Positions 52,378 to 64,000 of a stretch of DNA of 64,000 bases are shown here, piece after piece. The stretch covers positions 155,411,057 through 155,475,056 of the forward strand of contig CM043952.1 of assembly GCA_014529385.2 (NCBI GenBank), written 5' to 3'. The DNA comes from Adiantum capillus-veneris (taxonomy: Eukaryota; Streptophyta; Polypodiopsida; Polypodiales; Pteridaceae). The notes beneath the pieces were generated by a model. It had not been told where the DNA came from, did not search any database, and saw nothing but the letters and a program-made list of their open reading frames with translations. How positions within the stretch are numbered: the first letter of the stretch is position 1; every line of letters begins with the position of its first letter. Position numbers and translations under genes: made by a program.

Positions 52378-52861
52378 TGTTATGAATTGATATTTTACTA
52401 TCCATTGCAGCAGACAGGTGGAAAATGCTTGACCGAGCTAGGCTATTGCAAAAGGATATTATATTTTATGTATATTTGATTATTCAAGTGCTCTTTATGA
52501 GTTTTGGCTATTTATGTCTGGCCGGCCAGTTTGTAACCATTCAAGAAATCTATAAATCAAATACGTGCAAGAGGTAAATGGTCACTCTTGCACGGGGCGG
52601 AGATTGCACCCAACACCTGTGTCTATTCTTCTCCCTCTCCTCTCTTCTCTCTTGCCATACCAGTGTGGAACTCCGCTCTAGGAGGTGCATCTGCACGTGC
52701 TTTTCTTCTCTCTCTCTCTCTCGCTCTATGTCTCTCTATGTTGCGTATGGCATCAAATATGTGCAAGGATGGTTATCAGGTATTTATCTTTGTCAATTTA
52801 TGGGCTTGGAATATGTTGTTTTCTCTATTTTGCAGGGTGACTGCGTTCTCCATTTGTAGCA
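52378..52861 (+). repeat. LTR copy D
   Basis: Preceded by CCAACGGAGAGGTA, so a 3'-type LTR. It carries a 3' extension absent from copies A and G (CAAGGATGGTTATCAGG..., GGGCTTGGAATATG). It contains a short CT run. Confidence 0.8.
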
Positions 52862-52863
52862 GA

Positions 52864-53457
<594 letters not shown>

Positions 53458-53459
53458 GT

Positions 53460-54152
53460 GGTATTAGAGCATTGGACACTCCTCTCAATGCATGCGTGAT
53501 CAAGAAGAGTATATACAAAGGTAAGTGTAGATTAAGGTCTAAACTTGCATAATTTTGTTTGAGTAGCTACTTAATATTTTCATCCATTATATTTTCTAAT
53601 CAAGCCTTAGTTATATGTCTTGTCATAGGAGCATATTAGGCATAGCACTAGTAGGTAAAATATATATGTATAGAGAATTACTTAGTGAATGTAATTGATT
53701 ATATTTCTACACTATTTCTATCATAAAACTTTAATTTTCTTTTTGTAATTGTTACACACATGATTTCGCTTCTTGCTAACATGGCACCTTGCTCGATAAT
53801 GGCCCTGATATCTTTATCAGATTCCTGTAGTGGTCTTATTATGTATCTACTAATGACATACACTGTGAGAAATAGGAGACGTGCCTTATATGTTAGACTC
53901 GTAGTGTATATATAAGGGAATTCACGGTATAGGACACGGAAGATGAAGAAGTAGAGAATTTTTACGTAATAAGGACAATCCCAAGAGACCTTTCCACTAT
54001 CTTGTGTCAAGCTACAAGAATAGCGCGAGTAGAGCTGTCAAACCTGCTGATTGTCACTACATCATCAACTACCATCCGTGTCGGTAACGACACCCTTCAA
54101 CACTTCATGACGCAAATATGTCTATTGGGACACATCCCAGGCAATTGACGAC
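53460..54152. other. Non-coding interval in the LTR nest
   Basis: Internal sequence following the primer site of copy E. A phrase at 53,970 (GGACAATCCCAAGAG) also occurs at 9,078 near the copia LTR, suggesting another repeat piece. No coding region. Confidence 0.4.
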
Positions 54153-54288
54153 TACTACAAACGGAGAATGCGGTGGCCCTGCAAAATAGAGGAAAAAACA
54201 TATTCCAAGCCCATAAATTGACAAAGCTGAATACCTGATAACCATCCTTGCACATATTCCACATCATACGCAGCATAGAGAGACATAG

Positions 54289-54384
<96 letters not shown>

Positions 54385-54732
54385 AGAAGAAGAAGAAGAG
54401 CACATGCAGATGTGCCTCCTAGAGCGGAGTGCCACATCGGCACAGCAACAGATAAGAGAGGAGAGAGAGAAGAATAGACACAAGCGTTGTGTGCAATATT
54501 CCCCCGTTCAAGAGTGACCATTTCCCTCTTGCACGTATTTGATTTATAGATTTCTTGAATGGTTAAAAATGAGTATAAACTGGCCGGCCAGGCATAAATG
54601 GCCAAAACTCATAAAGAGCACTTGAATAATCAAATCTACATAAAATATAATATCCTTTTGCAATAGCCTAGCTCGGTCAAGCATTTTCCACCTATCTGCT
54701 GCAATAAATAGTAAAATATCAATTCCATAACA
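54153..54732 (-). repeat. LTR copy F
   Basis: Minus-strand LTR of the D/E subtype (with the 3' extension). No primer site or purine tract flanks it, so it looks like a solo LTR. It contains its own GA expansion. Confidence 0.75.
54292..54399. repeat. (GA)n(AAG)n expansion within LTR copy F
   Basis: GA 54292-54381 then AAG 54381-54399, at the homologous position to the CT tract of copy E. Confidence 0.95.
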
Positions 54733-54855
54733 TTGTTTTGTTTCATAAAGTTTTCATTTATTTTTGACACAGAATACTAATCACTATTTTTAACAAGTAT
54801 GGTTTGCATATTTTATCTTTGCAATTGAGGACAATTGCTTTCCAACGGAGAGGTA

Positions 54856-55253
54856 TGTTATGGAATTGATATTTTATCATTTATTGTAGCTATGACATGT
54901 GGAAAATATTGGACCAAGCTAGGCCTATGTGAATGGAAATATATAAATTGTACATTTTATTATTCAAGTGCTCTTTTATGAGCTTTGGCCATTTATGACC
55001 GGCCGGCCAGTTTGTAATCAGTTTGACCATTCAAGAAATTTATAAATGAAATACTTGCAAGAGGAAAATGGTCACTCTTGCACGGAGGGAGATTGCACCC
55101 AGCGTTGTCTTATTCTTCTCTCCTCTCCTCTCTTCTCTCTCACCGTGCCAAGCGTAGCACTCCACTCTAGGAGGTGCACCTGTGCATGTTCTCTTCCTCT
55201 GTCTCGCTTGCTGTCTCTCTCAATTCGTGGCAACCATGCATCCGTCTGTAGCA
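54856..55253 (+). repeat. LTR copy G (outer 3' LTR)
   Basis: TGTTATGGAATTG...TGTAGCA, preceded by CCAACGGAGAGGTA. Closest in length and sequence to copy A. Confidence 0.8.
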
Positions 55254-57161
55254 GTTCCCCTTTGGATTCCTATTTTCTCTCCTTTGGATCCCTGACAGAG
55301 ACCGATCTGGGAGCCTTACCAATATTCTAGCTTTTACTCCCTTGGTACTTCCTCATTTTAAATGATTAATTTAATATGAGAGAATCATTTGGGAGAATTA
55401 GATTATTCATTTTATGAAATTACCTCTCTTGAACACACACACACACACACAAACAGAATACATACACGCATGCACACATCCCTTGATCCTCGTAGATCAT
55501 AAAAAAAGGGGGGACAAGGACTCAGTTAGGATAATCCTTGCCCTTGCCAGCTATTGTCGTCTGCTAGCAGCTTCAATTTTTTCAATACTCAAGCCAGTGC
55601 AGTCGACATCATAAAAATCAATCATCAAGACCATATGGGAGCAGGAACACACACATCAGGACTTTGAATGATTGTTGCCGCTATGATATGAGCTTTGTTG
55701 CTATAGGACTCAATGGAAACTCAAATCTGGGAATCAATTTTTACAGAATACATGGTCAACTCCATGAACAAGTAGGTGCCCATGCACCTACTTAGAATCT
55801 GAACATGTTCATATCATTTTTTATTTTTTATTTTCTTTGAACTATTTTTGCAACAACAGGCTTGACCTAATGAATTAACAACTAGAACTTATGTGCATGA
55901 AATCTTTTTGTTTTGCATAAAGAGAATTTTGTGATTGCTGAGTGTCGTGTTGTGGATTCGGAGATTGTAATATTGGTTGTGGGATGGTATTAATGCAGAT
56001 TCATGACGGTACATATGTGATAATGGTTTTTTTTTAAAAGAGCTTTGCTTGCAAATTGAGGGATAGACTAACAAAATTAGGGATAATTGAGACCTTTTAT
56101 ATGTAACAAAATTTTTGTTCTATTGTTTGAAAGTTGACCTGGCTGTGATGAAGTTATCTGACATAAAATGATGAATGTGAAGGATAATGTAGGTGGAGAA
56201 CTTTAAAATTTTACCTTTTGATCTAGACTTGATGGGTGATAATTGGGAAGAGTCTTCTTCAAGGACGATGCATGTTGATACACGGGATATTTGTTGGTTG
56301 TGCTATTGTAGCCTCAAACCTACTATGTAGGGTCTCTTTGTGAGATGGCATATATTGTTTCTTTTGAAAATTTCCCCAAAATACGAACAAGACTCTGCCA
56401 AAATTTGGTAAAATACCATTTATCATATTGACTTATAGCTCACAAAAAAGGGTAATCCTCCTGAGAAGGGTCCGTATTGAGATACCTTTGAAAATTTGTC
56501 TCCAATGGTTTTTGGGGATGCTGTTACATGCTTCTCTAAGATACTAGTTATTCTAAATGTGGATGGCAAACATCATTATGGGATGTGGGAACTATCTTAT
56601 AGCTTTCTAACTTGTGTGTGGGGGGAAACTTAGAGAAATATCATTCCTCAATCAAAGCCTAGTTTAAATGAAAATTCATTTAAATGGTCTAAACCTAGGG
56701 TAAGCTATAAACTAGGTCTACAGGTGTGATATGAATAGCAATTGTCTCTAGTGTCAACACCTGCAATGCGCACAAACATAGCCAGTTCTGACTGAATCTT
56801 TTTGTATGAATGCAGGTAACAATTGGATCCTTCTCCTTGTAGGTGTAGTGGAGTCTCATCCCAAACAGATGGACACACATAGAATCAACAAGAAAATGCC
56901 AATTTGTAATGGTCAAAGATCCCAGATGATTATATTGACTATTAAATGTTGAGTGGTGTATGATAGAGCAATATTCTAGGCACAAAATGTTTATTCACAG
57001 TTATGATATCATGGGGAATCCCAAAATCCGAGACAATAAAATCGAGCAAACCATAAACCGAGCAAAACTAACAATTTTTTTTGACACAAAATTAAGCAAG
57101 CCATAAACTTTGCAAAACTTACAATGTGCTTTTATATCCTTGTGCAATATATTAGCTGTAT
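55254..57161. other. No gene recognised
   Basis: AT-rich, with a (CA)n run at 55,434-55,450. Short frames have no recognisable content. Confidence 0.45.
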
Positions 57162-57320
57162 ATATTGTGGTGTGTGGTTGTGTAGGTAGAGTCTGGCCAC
57201 CTAGTGTGGTCAGACATGTTATGGTTGTAACTGCTTGATGGTAATATAAGGAGGCTCCGGATGAGAGAGAGGCACACTTGGTTTGGTCGTGTAGGTAGAG
57301 TCGACCACACACCACAATAT
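57162..57320. repeat. 159-bp unit with perfect 16-bp inverted ends
   Basis: ATATTGTGGTGTGTGG (57,162-57,177) and CCACACACCACAATAT (57,305-57,320) are exact inverted repeats. Inside, TGTAGGTAGAGTC occurs twice in direct orientation (57,181 and 57,291). It resembles a miniature inverted-repeat element, but no target duplication is clear. Confidence 0.5.
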
Positions 57321-57629
57321 CTTGGATTTTTGTTGGTTAGAGATACTCCCTACTTAGTTTCTTTACCTATAAAAATAATTTTAAATTGTTCTATCTCTAA
57401 CACATGCCCCAAACCTTCCATCAACATTGAAATTAACCAAAAAGGTGTATTGCATCTACAAATTAAAATGGACAGTGCAACAAAAGAAATACTGCCGCAC
57501 TAGAATATTTGGGGCAAAAGTTAATATCCATAAGCACATATCACCGAAAAAACTACTTCTATAAAACCATAGCAAGGTCCACAAGCCTTTAAGGCTGCAT
57601 CAGCACCCGTGAACCTCTAAGTGCTTGGA
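57321..57629. other. No gene recognised
   Basis: Short AT-rich interval before the SWIM-type transposase. Confidence 0.4.
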
Positions 57630-59594
57630 CTAACTCCAATTTTGTTGAGGGTCAAGGCCAAGTACTTGCAGAAATATGAAGTAAATGTGCTTACATGGCA
57701 TATATACAAGGTGCTTTCTTTCTCGGTTTTGAAAATCCTTGCAACAAGTACATCTAGGAAAATCTGACATCGTCACAGAGTATGTCACTCCCTTTGCATT
57801 TGACCCCATAGTATTAACATAGAGAACATGTGTTTCATTGCAAACCACAATTACCTCTCGCACCAAATCTGCTGCCATGGTTCTACCCACTTCAATCTTG
57901 CCATGAAACTCCTTTGTCAATCGTGATCTCCATTTCACAATCTTTTCTTCTCTAAATTTGTGACGGATGCTGCTAGAAACTCTTTGGTTCAATGGAATTT
58001 TTTCATGCATTCTTGATGCTGATGTAACTCCTACTTGCAAAACAAAACCATTGGCTTGCAATTGTGTTACCCCTTGAGGTTGCAAATTTGTGCCCTCTGC
58101 GACCACTTAAACACCAGGAGCTGGACCTGGTGGCCCTTCAACTATGTTGTGAACCTTCCAGGTGTGCATGTTATTTGAGTTACAAAACCAAATGAACCCT
58201 TCCACAAGGCCTCCCAATTGTGAACCAGATGGAGGATATTTCCTGCGACCCCAAAAACAAGGAGCTGGCACCCCTACTTTGGCATCCGTTGAACAATCAT
58301 TAATGAACCACCCACATCGATCTCCATCTTTTGACACCACACCAAAACAAGTCATCTTTCTCCCAGGTTTTGTTCTCCTTATTGCCCAAACTGACTTTGC
58401 TACATTTACTTCGGGATATGGGGACATCCCTTGAAGCTTTTTTTTGTGTTGAAACCCACCAATTGAATTTTTCATTGTAACATACTCTGGCTTGTGGCTA
58501 TCCTCCTCCAAGACAATATTTACATCATCAAAAATTGGCCTCTTTTTTCTAATACTCTTTTCTTGGAGTATATTTATATTCATTTCAGGACTATTGATAC
58601 CCATTTCATGCATTGAAGAATGTGTGAGGTCAACTAGTTTCTTTCCAGCTGCCACGGAAGTAGATGAAGGTCGGTTCATGAAGCAATCTGCCAAATCTTT
58701 AATGCCAGAACCAGTGGAGCTCCCAACACCTTTCAAATAAGCATTATATTTCACACTTTGAAGCACAACTAAAGCCATATATGCACATGTTGCCTCATAC
58801 AAACTTATGTGATCCTTGTAACCAACCGAGGCACGCATACTAGCATGTTTTGACTCAGACAAGTTTGTGTTAGGGACAAAGATACCTGCAGCATCTTGTG
58901 ATAAAAATATTCCCCCCAATGAGGCACTCGTACATCCCACCAAGTCAACCATGTCTCCAATAAAACAATCTCTCCTATTTTCCAAAATCTTTTAAGCTCT
59001 CCCTTACAATGCTCAGTCGCATTCTCTGTAGGTGCAGTTCTCCACTTGCGACACAAAATCTTGTCTCCTCTTGAAATGCTGGACGGATGCACTTGAAAGT
59101 ATGTCGAACCATCCTTTGCTCCCAATGAAACAAACATGTTCTCTCTTTGTTTGGAGTAGACTTCTTTGCTCCTCCAAAATAAACAGTACGCACAGAAATC
59201 CAATTGGCACTGGCTTCATCTGCCATAAATCCTTTGAACTCTAGCTTATCAAAATCCTGTTGCTTAACCACATTTTTCAGCATCTTCCAATCTGAGCATA
59301 TTTATTTTCCATGCTAAACTCAACAATTGCAATAATGAGTAGCTCTCGTACATAAGGGTCATAGACATGCACTGACATAGTCGGCCATCCTTAAACACGA
59401 TGAACATGATCAAAGTGCACCCACATTTGCTCCAAATTACCTCCAAGATGCATGCAATTCACCAAATCAACTCCACTGCCCGGTCCCTTAATTGACATTT
59501 TAAATACATGAGGTTGTACTTTATCACCCAATTGGCCTAGAAAAAGGATACTATGGATAAAAGGATATATGCACTTGCTTTTCAAGTCAAGCAC
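57630..59594 (-). pseudogene. MULE-like DDE transposase with SWIM finger, broken
   Basis: Minus-strand coding relic, about 650 codons. In order: an N-terminal fragment (59,594-59,400), a first acidic block HVYDPYVRELLIIAIVEF (about 59,370-59,320), KGFMADEASANW (about 59,235-59,195), TCLFHWEQ, then NTNLSESKHASM (about 58,870-58,835) and a SWIM zinc finger, CTCCKDF...MPCKHIYF (about 57,755-57,690). Asp, Asp, Glu candidates followed by SWIM are the layout of Mutator-like transposases. Breaks: frame changes near 59,400, 59,280 and 58,987, and one in-frame TAA at 58,109-58,107; the 293 codons before it and 158 after it are otherwise open. Terminal inverted repeats were not found. It could also be a domesticated gene that has decayed. 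Confidence 0.6.
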
Positions 59595-59599
59595 TACCT

Positions 59600-60745
59600 C
59601 AAGACCTTTTGAAGTGATATTCTAGTGCAAGTAGATTCACAAATACCATTTCCTATCACACCATGATTGATAGAGCAATTTTCCCGATATCAATCAAAGA
59701 CTATATTGGAAAAACAAGGATGTAATTATCCTTTTGTACATTAACCCAGAGGAACAAGAAAATTACTTGAGTCAAGCTCATACTATGGTGGTTGGACTCC
59801 ATTTTGCAAAGGACCAAACCATATGACAATTGACTTGACTAGGGGTTTATTGGCCTACCATGAGGAAATACATTCATGATTACGTTAATAGTTTCTCTCA
59901 ATGTAAGTAAAAAGCTACCATACCCCACACCATGTTATTCTAATCACACCACGACGGAGTAGATATCTGGTGGAATTTTTGACCAACAGAACATTCCCTA
60001 AAGATATGAATAAATGATAACAAAGAGCAACAGAGACTAAAGCGGCCAACTATGCATTGATTAAAAATCAGCTCTATCAACAAGGAAAGCACTAAAAGCT
60101 TAGACTGTGATCCAATGAAGAGGAGTATCTTCCTATCCGGGAACAAGTACACGTGGTTCTTCTAGGAGGACATTTCTCTCATGAAACCACAATTAAGGCT
60201 ATATTGATGGTAGGCATCTGGTGGACAACCATGTTTGTTAATGCCAAATAATTTGCTCGATGATGTGATTCATGTGAGCAACAAGAAAAAATGTTGCAAG
60301 AATTGATAGTATGTCATTGCAACCTATGATGGGGGCATGCGCATTTTCTGAGTGGGATATAGACTTTGTTGATCTAGTACAACCACCAACATACAAAACC
60401 CAGGTGGAACATATTATTATGGCCACAATAATCTTAACCAAATGGGCTGAGGCAAGAGCTACTAGGAAGAATGATGCTTGAACCATAGTGGCATTCCTGT
60501 ACAATGCATATTCACTGGATATGGACTTCCTATTGAGTTTGTAAGTGATCGAGGATTGTATTTCCTCAATGAGGTGATAGAACACCTACTCAACAAATTT
60601 ATAGGAATCTATAACAAATCTACACCCTATCATCCTCAAGCTAATGGTCAAGACAAACATACAAACAATATCTTGAGCTCGATGCTAACCAAGGGTCCTA
60701 CCGTATGGCGAGCGAATATTTTTGAGCAAGGAGAAAATCGAGCGA
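59600..60745 (+). mobile_element. Ty3/gypsy integrase fossil
   Basis: A piece of gypsy pol: integrase zinc-binding-like sequence (GGHFSHETTIKA, about 60,155-60,200), then core sequence (FVSDRGLYFLNEV, STPYHPQANGQ, about 60,530-60,650). No LTR or other gene is attached. It is broken with many lesions and ends at the GT microsatellite. Confidence 0.7.
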
Positions 60746-60748
60746 GCA

Positions 60749-60920
<172 letters not shown>

Positions 60921-60927
<7 letters not shown>

Positions 60928-62323
60928 TGCATCTAGTTGGATGAGTGGATACCGCTTGATTTTGAATTTCTACTTTTAAGGATAAGTAAGTGGATACCAA
61001 GACTCTCTGCCTCAACAATATTTCTTGCCCACTCTTGCTATTAGCTTTTGATCCTTCTCAAGTAGGCTTCCCACATAATCTTCATAATTTGCGACACCTA
61101 TATGCAAGAAATTTATAAGCTCATCTTGCACATGCATGAAAATGAGAGCCTATGTGCTTATGCTATAGCATAGAGCATCAATATTAATATAAATAGTTAC
61201 TGGTCGCTATATTCTTTTCAAAAAACCATCAAAATTCAATGTGATATATCAACTCAAAAGTTCATGCATTGCAAAATAAAAGAATTGCAATTTTGGGCAC
61301 TTTTTTGGGTCAATTATAATGATAGAAATCACCCTCCAATTTTTTCATCCATAATACTAGAGAAGCTTTTTGTAATCATTGTTCACCAAGAAATAGTCCT
61401 ATTATTAGCATCCAAGTTATAAAATATGTTTTTGGCCAAGGCTTGCAATGGAGGTTTATACATGAGCTTAAGCTCCAATGTTGTTTTAGCATCAATCCAT
61501 ATTGGATTTGAGTTGACCATCAACTTATCTAAGCCAACATGAAAGTGATCTATTCAATTAAAATACAAATTTTTCAGAGCTTAACCCCGGAATATTGTTA
61601 GGCATGCAGCAACCTACATGCACATATGAATTGCATAACCCAAAAAGAAATCATCTCTTTCTATTACTTGTAGGTATGCGTGCCAACACGGATGGGTACA
61701 TGCAGTGAAAAGTGGAAAAAAAGGGAAATCCATAAGCACTAGCTTTGGTTTTTGGGTGGAGAGGATTTGGCAACATGGATAGCTACATGAAATTCTTTGT
61801 GAGAAAAGCATCCCGTATGAGGTCAACTTAAGTCATTAAAATTAGGTCTAATTTGTAGCTTTTGGTGTGTCAATTGATTAATACCCCTCTATTGCTATTT
61901 ATTTAGTGTAAGTGCTCGCAATGATGCTTGCAATGGTTGTGTCTCTAGCCATCAACTAAGTTGACATTGTGGGGTACAAACAAAGTCTTAGTAAGCAAGT
62001 ACATAATAGTAGCAAGACATCTATCATCATTCAAATGTGTGAATGAAAGATTGTGGGTCATGTCACATATGTCTGCTCCTTGGACATGTCCAATTTTATG
62101 TTTGTGCACAACTTGTGGCAAGAAGCTACATTGCAAGAGATGTTTGTTGTTCAAGGCAACCTCCTCGAGAAGAAAAAGACATTCCTTTTATTAGAGGCAA
62201 GAATGACACTTAAATGTCTTGAAATTTAGATCACAAGGAGGCATCATGAACACTTTATAGTCATATGAGACCTTCATTTTCTTCGGCTCACTGCCTATGT
62301 GTGTTAGCTAGGGTGCTCAACTT
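60921..62323. other. No gene recognised
   Basis: AT-rich and non-coding. Decayed versions of the GATGGCTACAGG-type phrase seen at 63.5 kb occur at about 61,690-61,710 and 61,770-61,790. Confidence 0.45.
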
Positions 62324-62580
62324 GCCTTGTAACAGTACCCACATGTGACAAGAAAGTTATTTGGTACATAATGGAAGTGTCTGTAGCCATCTAAACCGGT
62401 GCGAATGGCTACATGCAAGTTTCTAATGGAAATCTTTACCTACGAGTTTCTACAGGTAGTTAGCAGGGTTGTTTCATTTTCCTTGTATGAGCGCCACATG
62501 TAGCAAGGAAATTATTTGGTGCATAATGGAATTGCCTACAGCCATCCGTGCCGGTGTGGAATGGAAATATTTACCTGTCA
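62324..62580 (+). repeat. Diverged direct duplication, 155-bp offset
   Basis: 62,324-62,415 and 62,478-62,575 share CTTGTA, CCACATGT, AGTTATTTGGTACATAATGG(A), and GTAGCCATC...CCGGTG...ATGG in the same order. Confidence 0.65.
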
Positions 62581-62603
62581 CTCCTGCAAACATTGGCACG
62601 ATC

Positions 62604-63540
62604 GTTCAAAAAATGAAGGGAAAATCACCAAAATACCCCTCTAATTTGTGGAAAGTCCCAAAATACACCTCAAATTTCAAAAATTCCCAAAATACCCTTT
62701 GATCTATTTTAGTTGGATTGTTCACGATTTCCTAATCTTTATTCTTTTTTGACAACGGAGATACATTTTTAGTGCTTAGCATGTAATTTGTCACAAATTA
62801 CCTCCCAAAAAAAGACAATTATGTCTAAAAATAATGAAGCAATTCATCTCCAAAGCCTACATAACTAGCTCAAATTCTAGTTTAAGTATCTTGTATTCAT
62901 AGACAATCAATCTTCTTATGAAAAGCTACAAATTTTTTACTCTTCGGATAAATTTACTCTCACAACTAGGGATGTTTTGGGAATTCTGGAAAATTTGAAA
63001 GGCATTTTGGGAATTTATGACAAAGTAGGGGGTACCTAGCTGGGGAAAATCAAAAAAACGATACAATCACGCGAGATCCGTTTCAAAGCTGAATGGGAGG
63101 TGTTGAAGTTTGCAGACAAACGTCTGAGCGAGATGGGAGATGCAAGGCGAATTCGGTTGCTCGTGCTCCAGCCACATGCTACAGCTGCTCTACATCCTGT
63201 CGTGGAGGGAACTGGCAGCTATGGGGACGCAGGAGGTTCAGGCTATTTTTTATATGCAGGGAATTGTGTTCAACATCGTAGCACTTTCTACATGCTGTGT
63301 TGGCTACGAGAGCATTGTGAGGTTGTACCATAATTATTTCGCGCATTCGAACTCCTCATCCGCCTTTTACAGTGAGAGAGATCTCAACTCAGAACTAGAA
63401 TCTGAGGAGTATCCGATGAATATAATATCAGCGAAGCCAGTATGTACCATTGTGGCATTGGTAATTTCTTTAATTTGAAAGGTATTTTGGGAATTTCCAA
63501 AACTTAAAGGGGTATTTTGATAATTTTCCCAAAAATGAAC
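62604..63540. mobile_element. 937-bp element with about 70-bp terminal inverted repeats
   Basis: The left end (from 62,604, GTTCAAAAAATGAAGGGAAA) and the right end (to 63,540) are inverted copies over about 70 bp, sharing CAAAATACCCCT, CCCAAAATAC and CTCAAATTT-type blocks. The GGGGTATTTTGGGAATTT phrase is typical of plant Mutator-like or related non-autonomous element ends. A third partial copy lies at about 62,970-63,015. The interior (63,090-63,480) is less AT-rich and open in several frames, but none is recognised. No clear target duplication. Confidence 0.55.
63093..63478 (+). other. Interior of the inverted-repeat element, possible captured sequence
   Basis: A 390-bp segment of higher GC than the rest of the element, open in three plus frames (longest 112 codons). 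No recognisable domain. It might be a captured gene fragment; strand and frame are undecided. Confidence 0.3.
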
Positions 63541-63546
63541 TGCCTA

Positions 63547-63574
63547 TAGCCATCCACGCCGGCGTGGATGGCTA
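63547..63574. repeat. Perfect 28-bp palindrome
   Basis: TAGCCATCCACGCC followed directly by GGCGTGGATGGCTA. With two mismatches the symmetry extends to about 46 bp (63,538-63,583). Decayed relatives lie at about 62,377-62,408 and 62,527-62,556. Confidence 0.9.
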
Positions 63575-63589
63575 CAGGTAGTTTCACGT

Positions 63590-64000
63590 TGTGACGTGTT
63601 TTGGCGAAATGGTGCGGACCACCCCAAAGTCTTTGCGAGATGTTTTTTAGTTCTCTTAGACCTCTTGGATGTTAATAAAGCATGCTTGTACAAAGTGTCC
63701 AAAGGTGGTGTGTGCCAGCTGTCTCTATGCATGCGTGCCAGTTGTGCGGGATACATAGTTTTGTTGTTTTTGTACATAGAAGTGTCGAGACTTAAAGTGT
63801 GAGTAAGTACTTTAAAAATATGAAGAAAAACTGAGTTTTTATCAGCTTGGGGTCGTGGTGAGTGGGATTTTTCAGTTGTGAAGAAGAAAGCCTCTCTTGC
63901 TGCAGTCTGCGGTGGTGCGTGGGGGTTGTGTAGTGGAGGTGCCCGTGTGTGTGTGTGCGAGAGCCTGGAGCCTTGATTGGAGAGTGTGTCTCTCATCAAG
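63590..64000. other. No gene recognised
   Basis: Non-coding end of the window with a short GT run near 63,945. Frames here are short and unremarkable. Confidence 0.4.

Noticed and set aside
54153-54732. LTR copy F as the 3' LTR partner of copy E
   Set aside because: F is in the opposite orientation and lacks both a primer site and a purine tract.
58162-58740. Plus-strand frames opposite the SWIM transposase
   Set aside because: Antisense shadows; the minus strand carries the recognisable blocks.

Overview
The window looks like repeat-rich intergenic DNA from a large plant genome, most likely a flowering plant. The evidence is a CACTA (En/Spm) transposon with a TNP2-type transposase, Ty3/gypsy and Ty1/copia remains with plant-type primer binding sites, and very many long (CT/GA)n and (GT/CA)n tracts. 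I found no confident host gene, tRNA, rRNA or CRISPR array. Nearly all coding-like sequence belongs to transposable elements, most of them old and broken. Species cannot be named from sequence alone.

Layout. 0.8-5.9 kb: an old plus-strand Ty3/gypsy fossil (TATA box, primer binding site, RNase H and integrase remains) with a run of short palindromes. 6.5-8.5 kb: an LTR-like block holding a 152-bp tandem array; a homologous block with an array of the same period lies at 31.2-33.7 kb. 8.9-9.6 kb: the 3' end of a minus-strand Ty1/copia fossil. 9.6-13.6 kb: a minus-strand gypsy gag/protease fossil, followed by a leader-like region (13.9-15.2 kb) with six copies of a palindrome centred on ACGCGT. 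16.6-17.8 kb: another gypsy gag fossil.

17,947-23,998 is the best-defined element: a complete CACTA transposon with a 3-bp target duplication (CTT), CACTACAACA termini, GC-rich subterminal repeats, a three-to-four-exon TNP2 gene and a downstream two-exon second gene. Only a few lesions disable it. It lies next to or within an unrecognised minus-strand relic made of two related modules (24.0-25.8 kb).

25.9-37.0 kb is probably one large minus-strand LTR element (3' LTR with polypurine tract at 25.9-26.9 kb, 5' LTR remnant at 36.4-37.0 kb) with other repeats inserted. 38.5 kb carries an orphan CACTA end. 39.5-45.3 kb holds a solo LTR inside a short-period repeat, plus a related gag-bearing fossil. 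49.3-55.3 kb is a nest of at least eight LTR copies of one tRNA-Met-primed family, including two LTR-LTR junctions and strikingly expanded (CT)n tracts inside the LTRs. 57.6-59.6 kb is a broken DDE transposase with a SWIM zinc finger (MULE-like). 59.6-60.7 kb is a gypsy integrase fossil. 62.3-63.6 kb has a short duplicated unit, a 937-bp element with long terminal inverted repeats, and a perfect 28-bp palindrome.

The genes do not form a host pathway. The working logic is that of the CACTA element (transposase plus accessory DNA-binding protein acting on the subterminal repeats), surrounded by layers of nested insertions.
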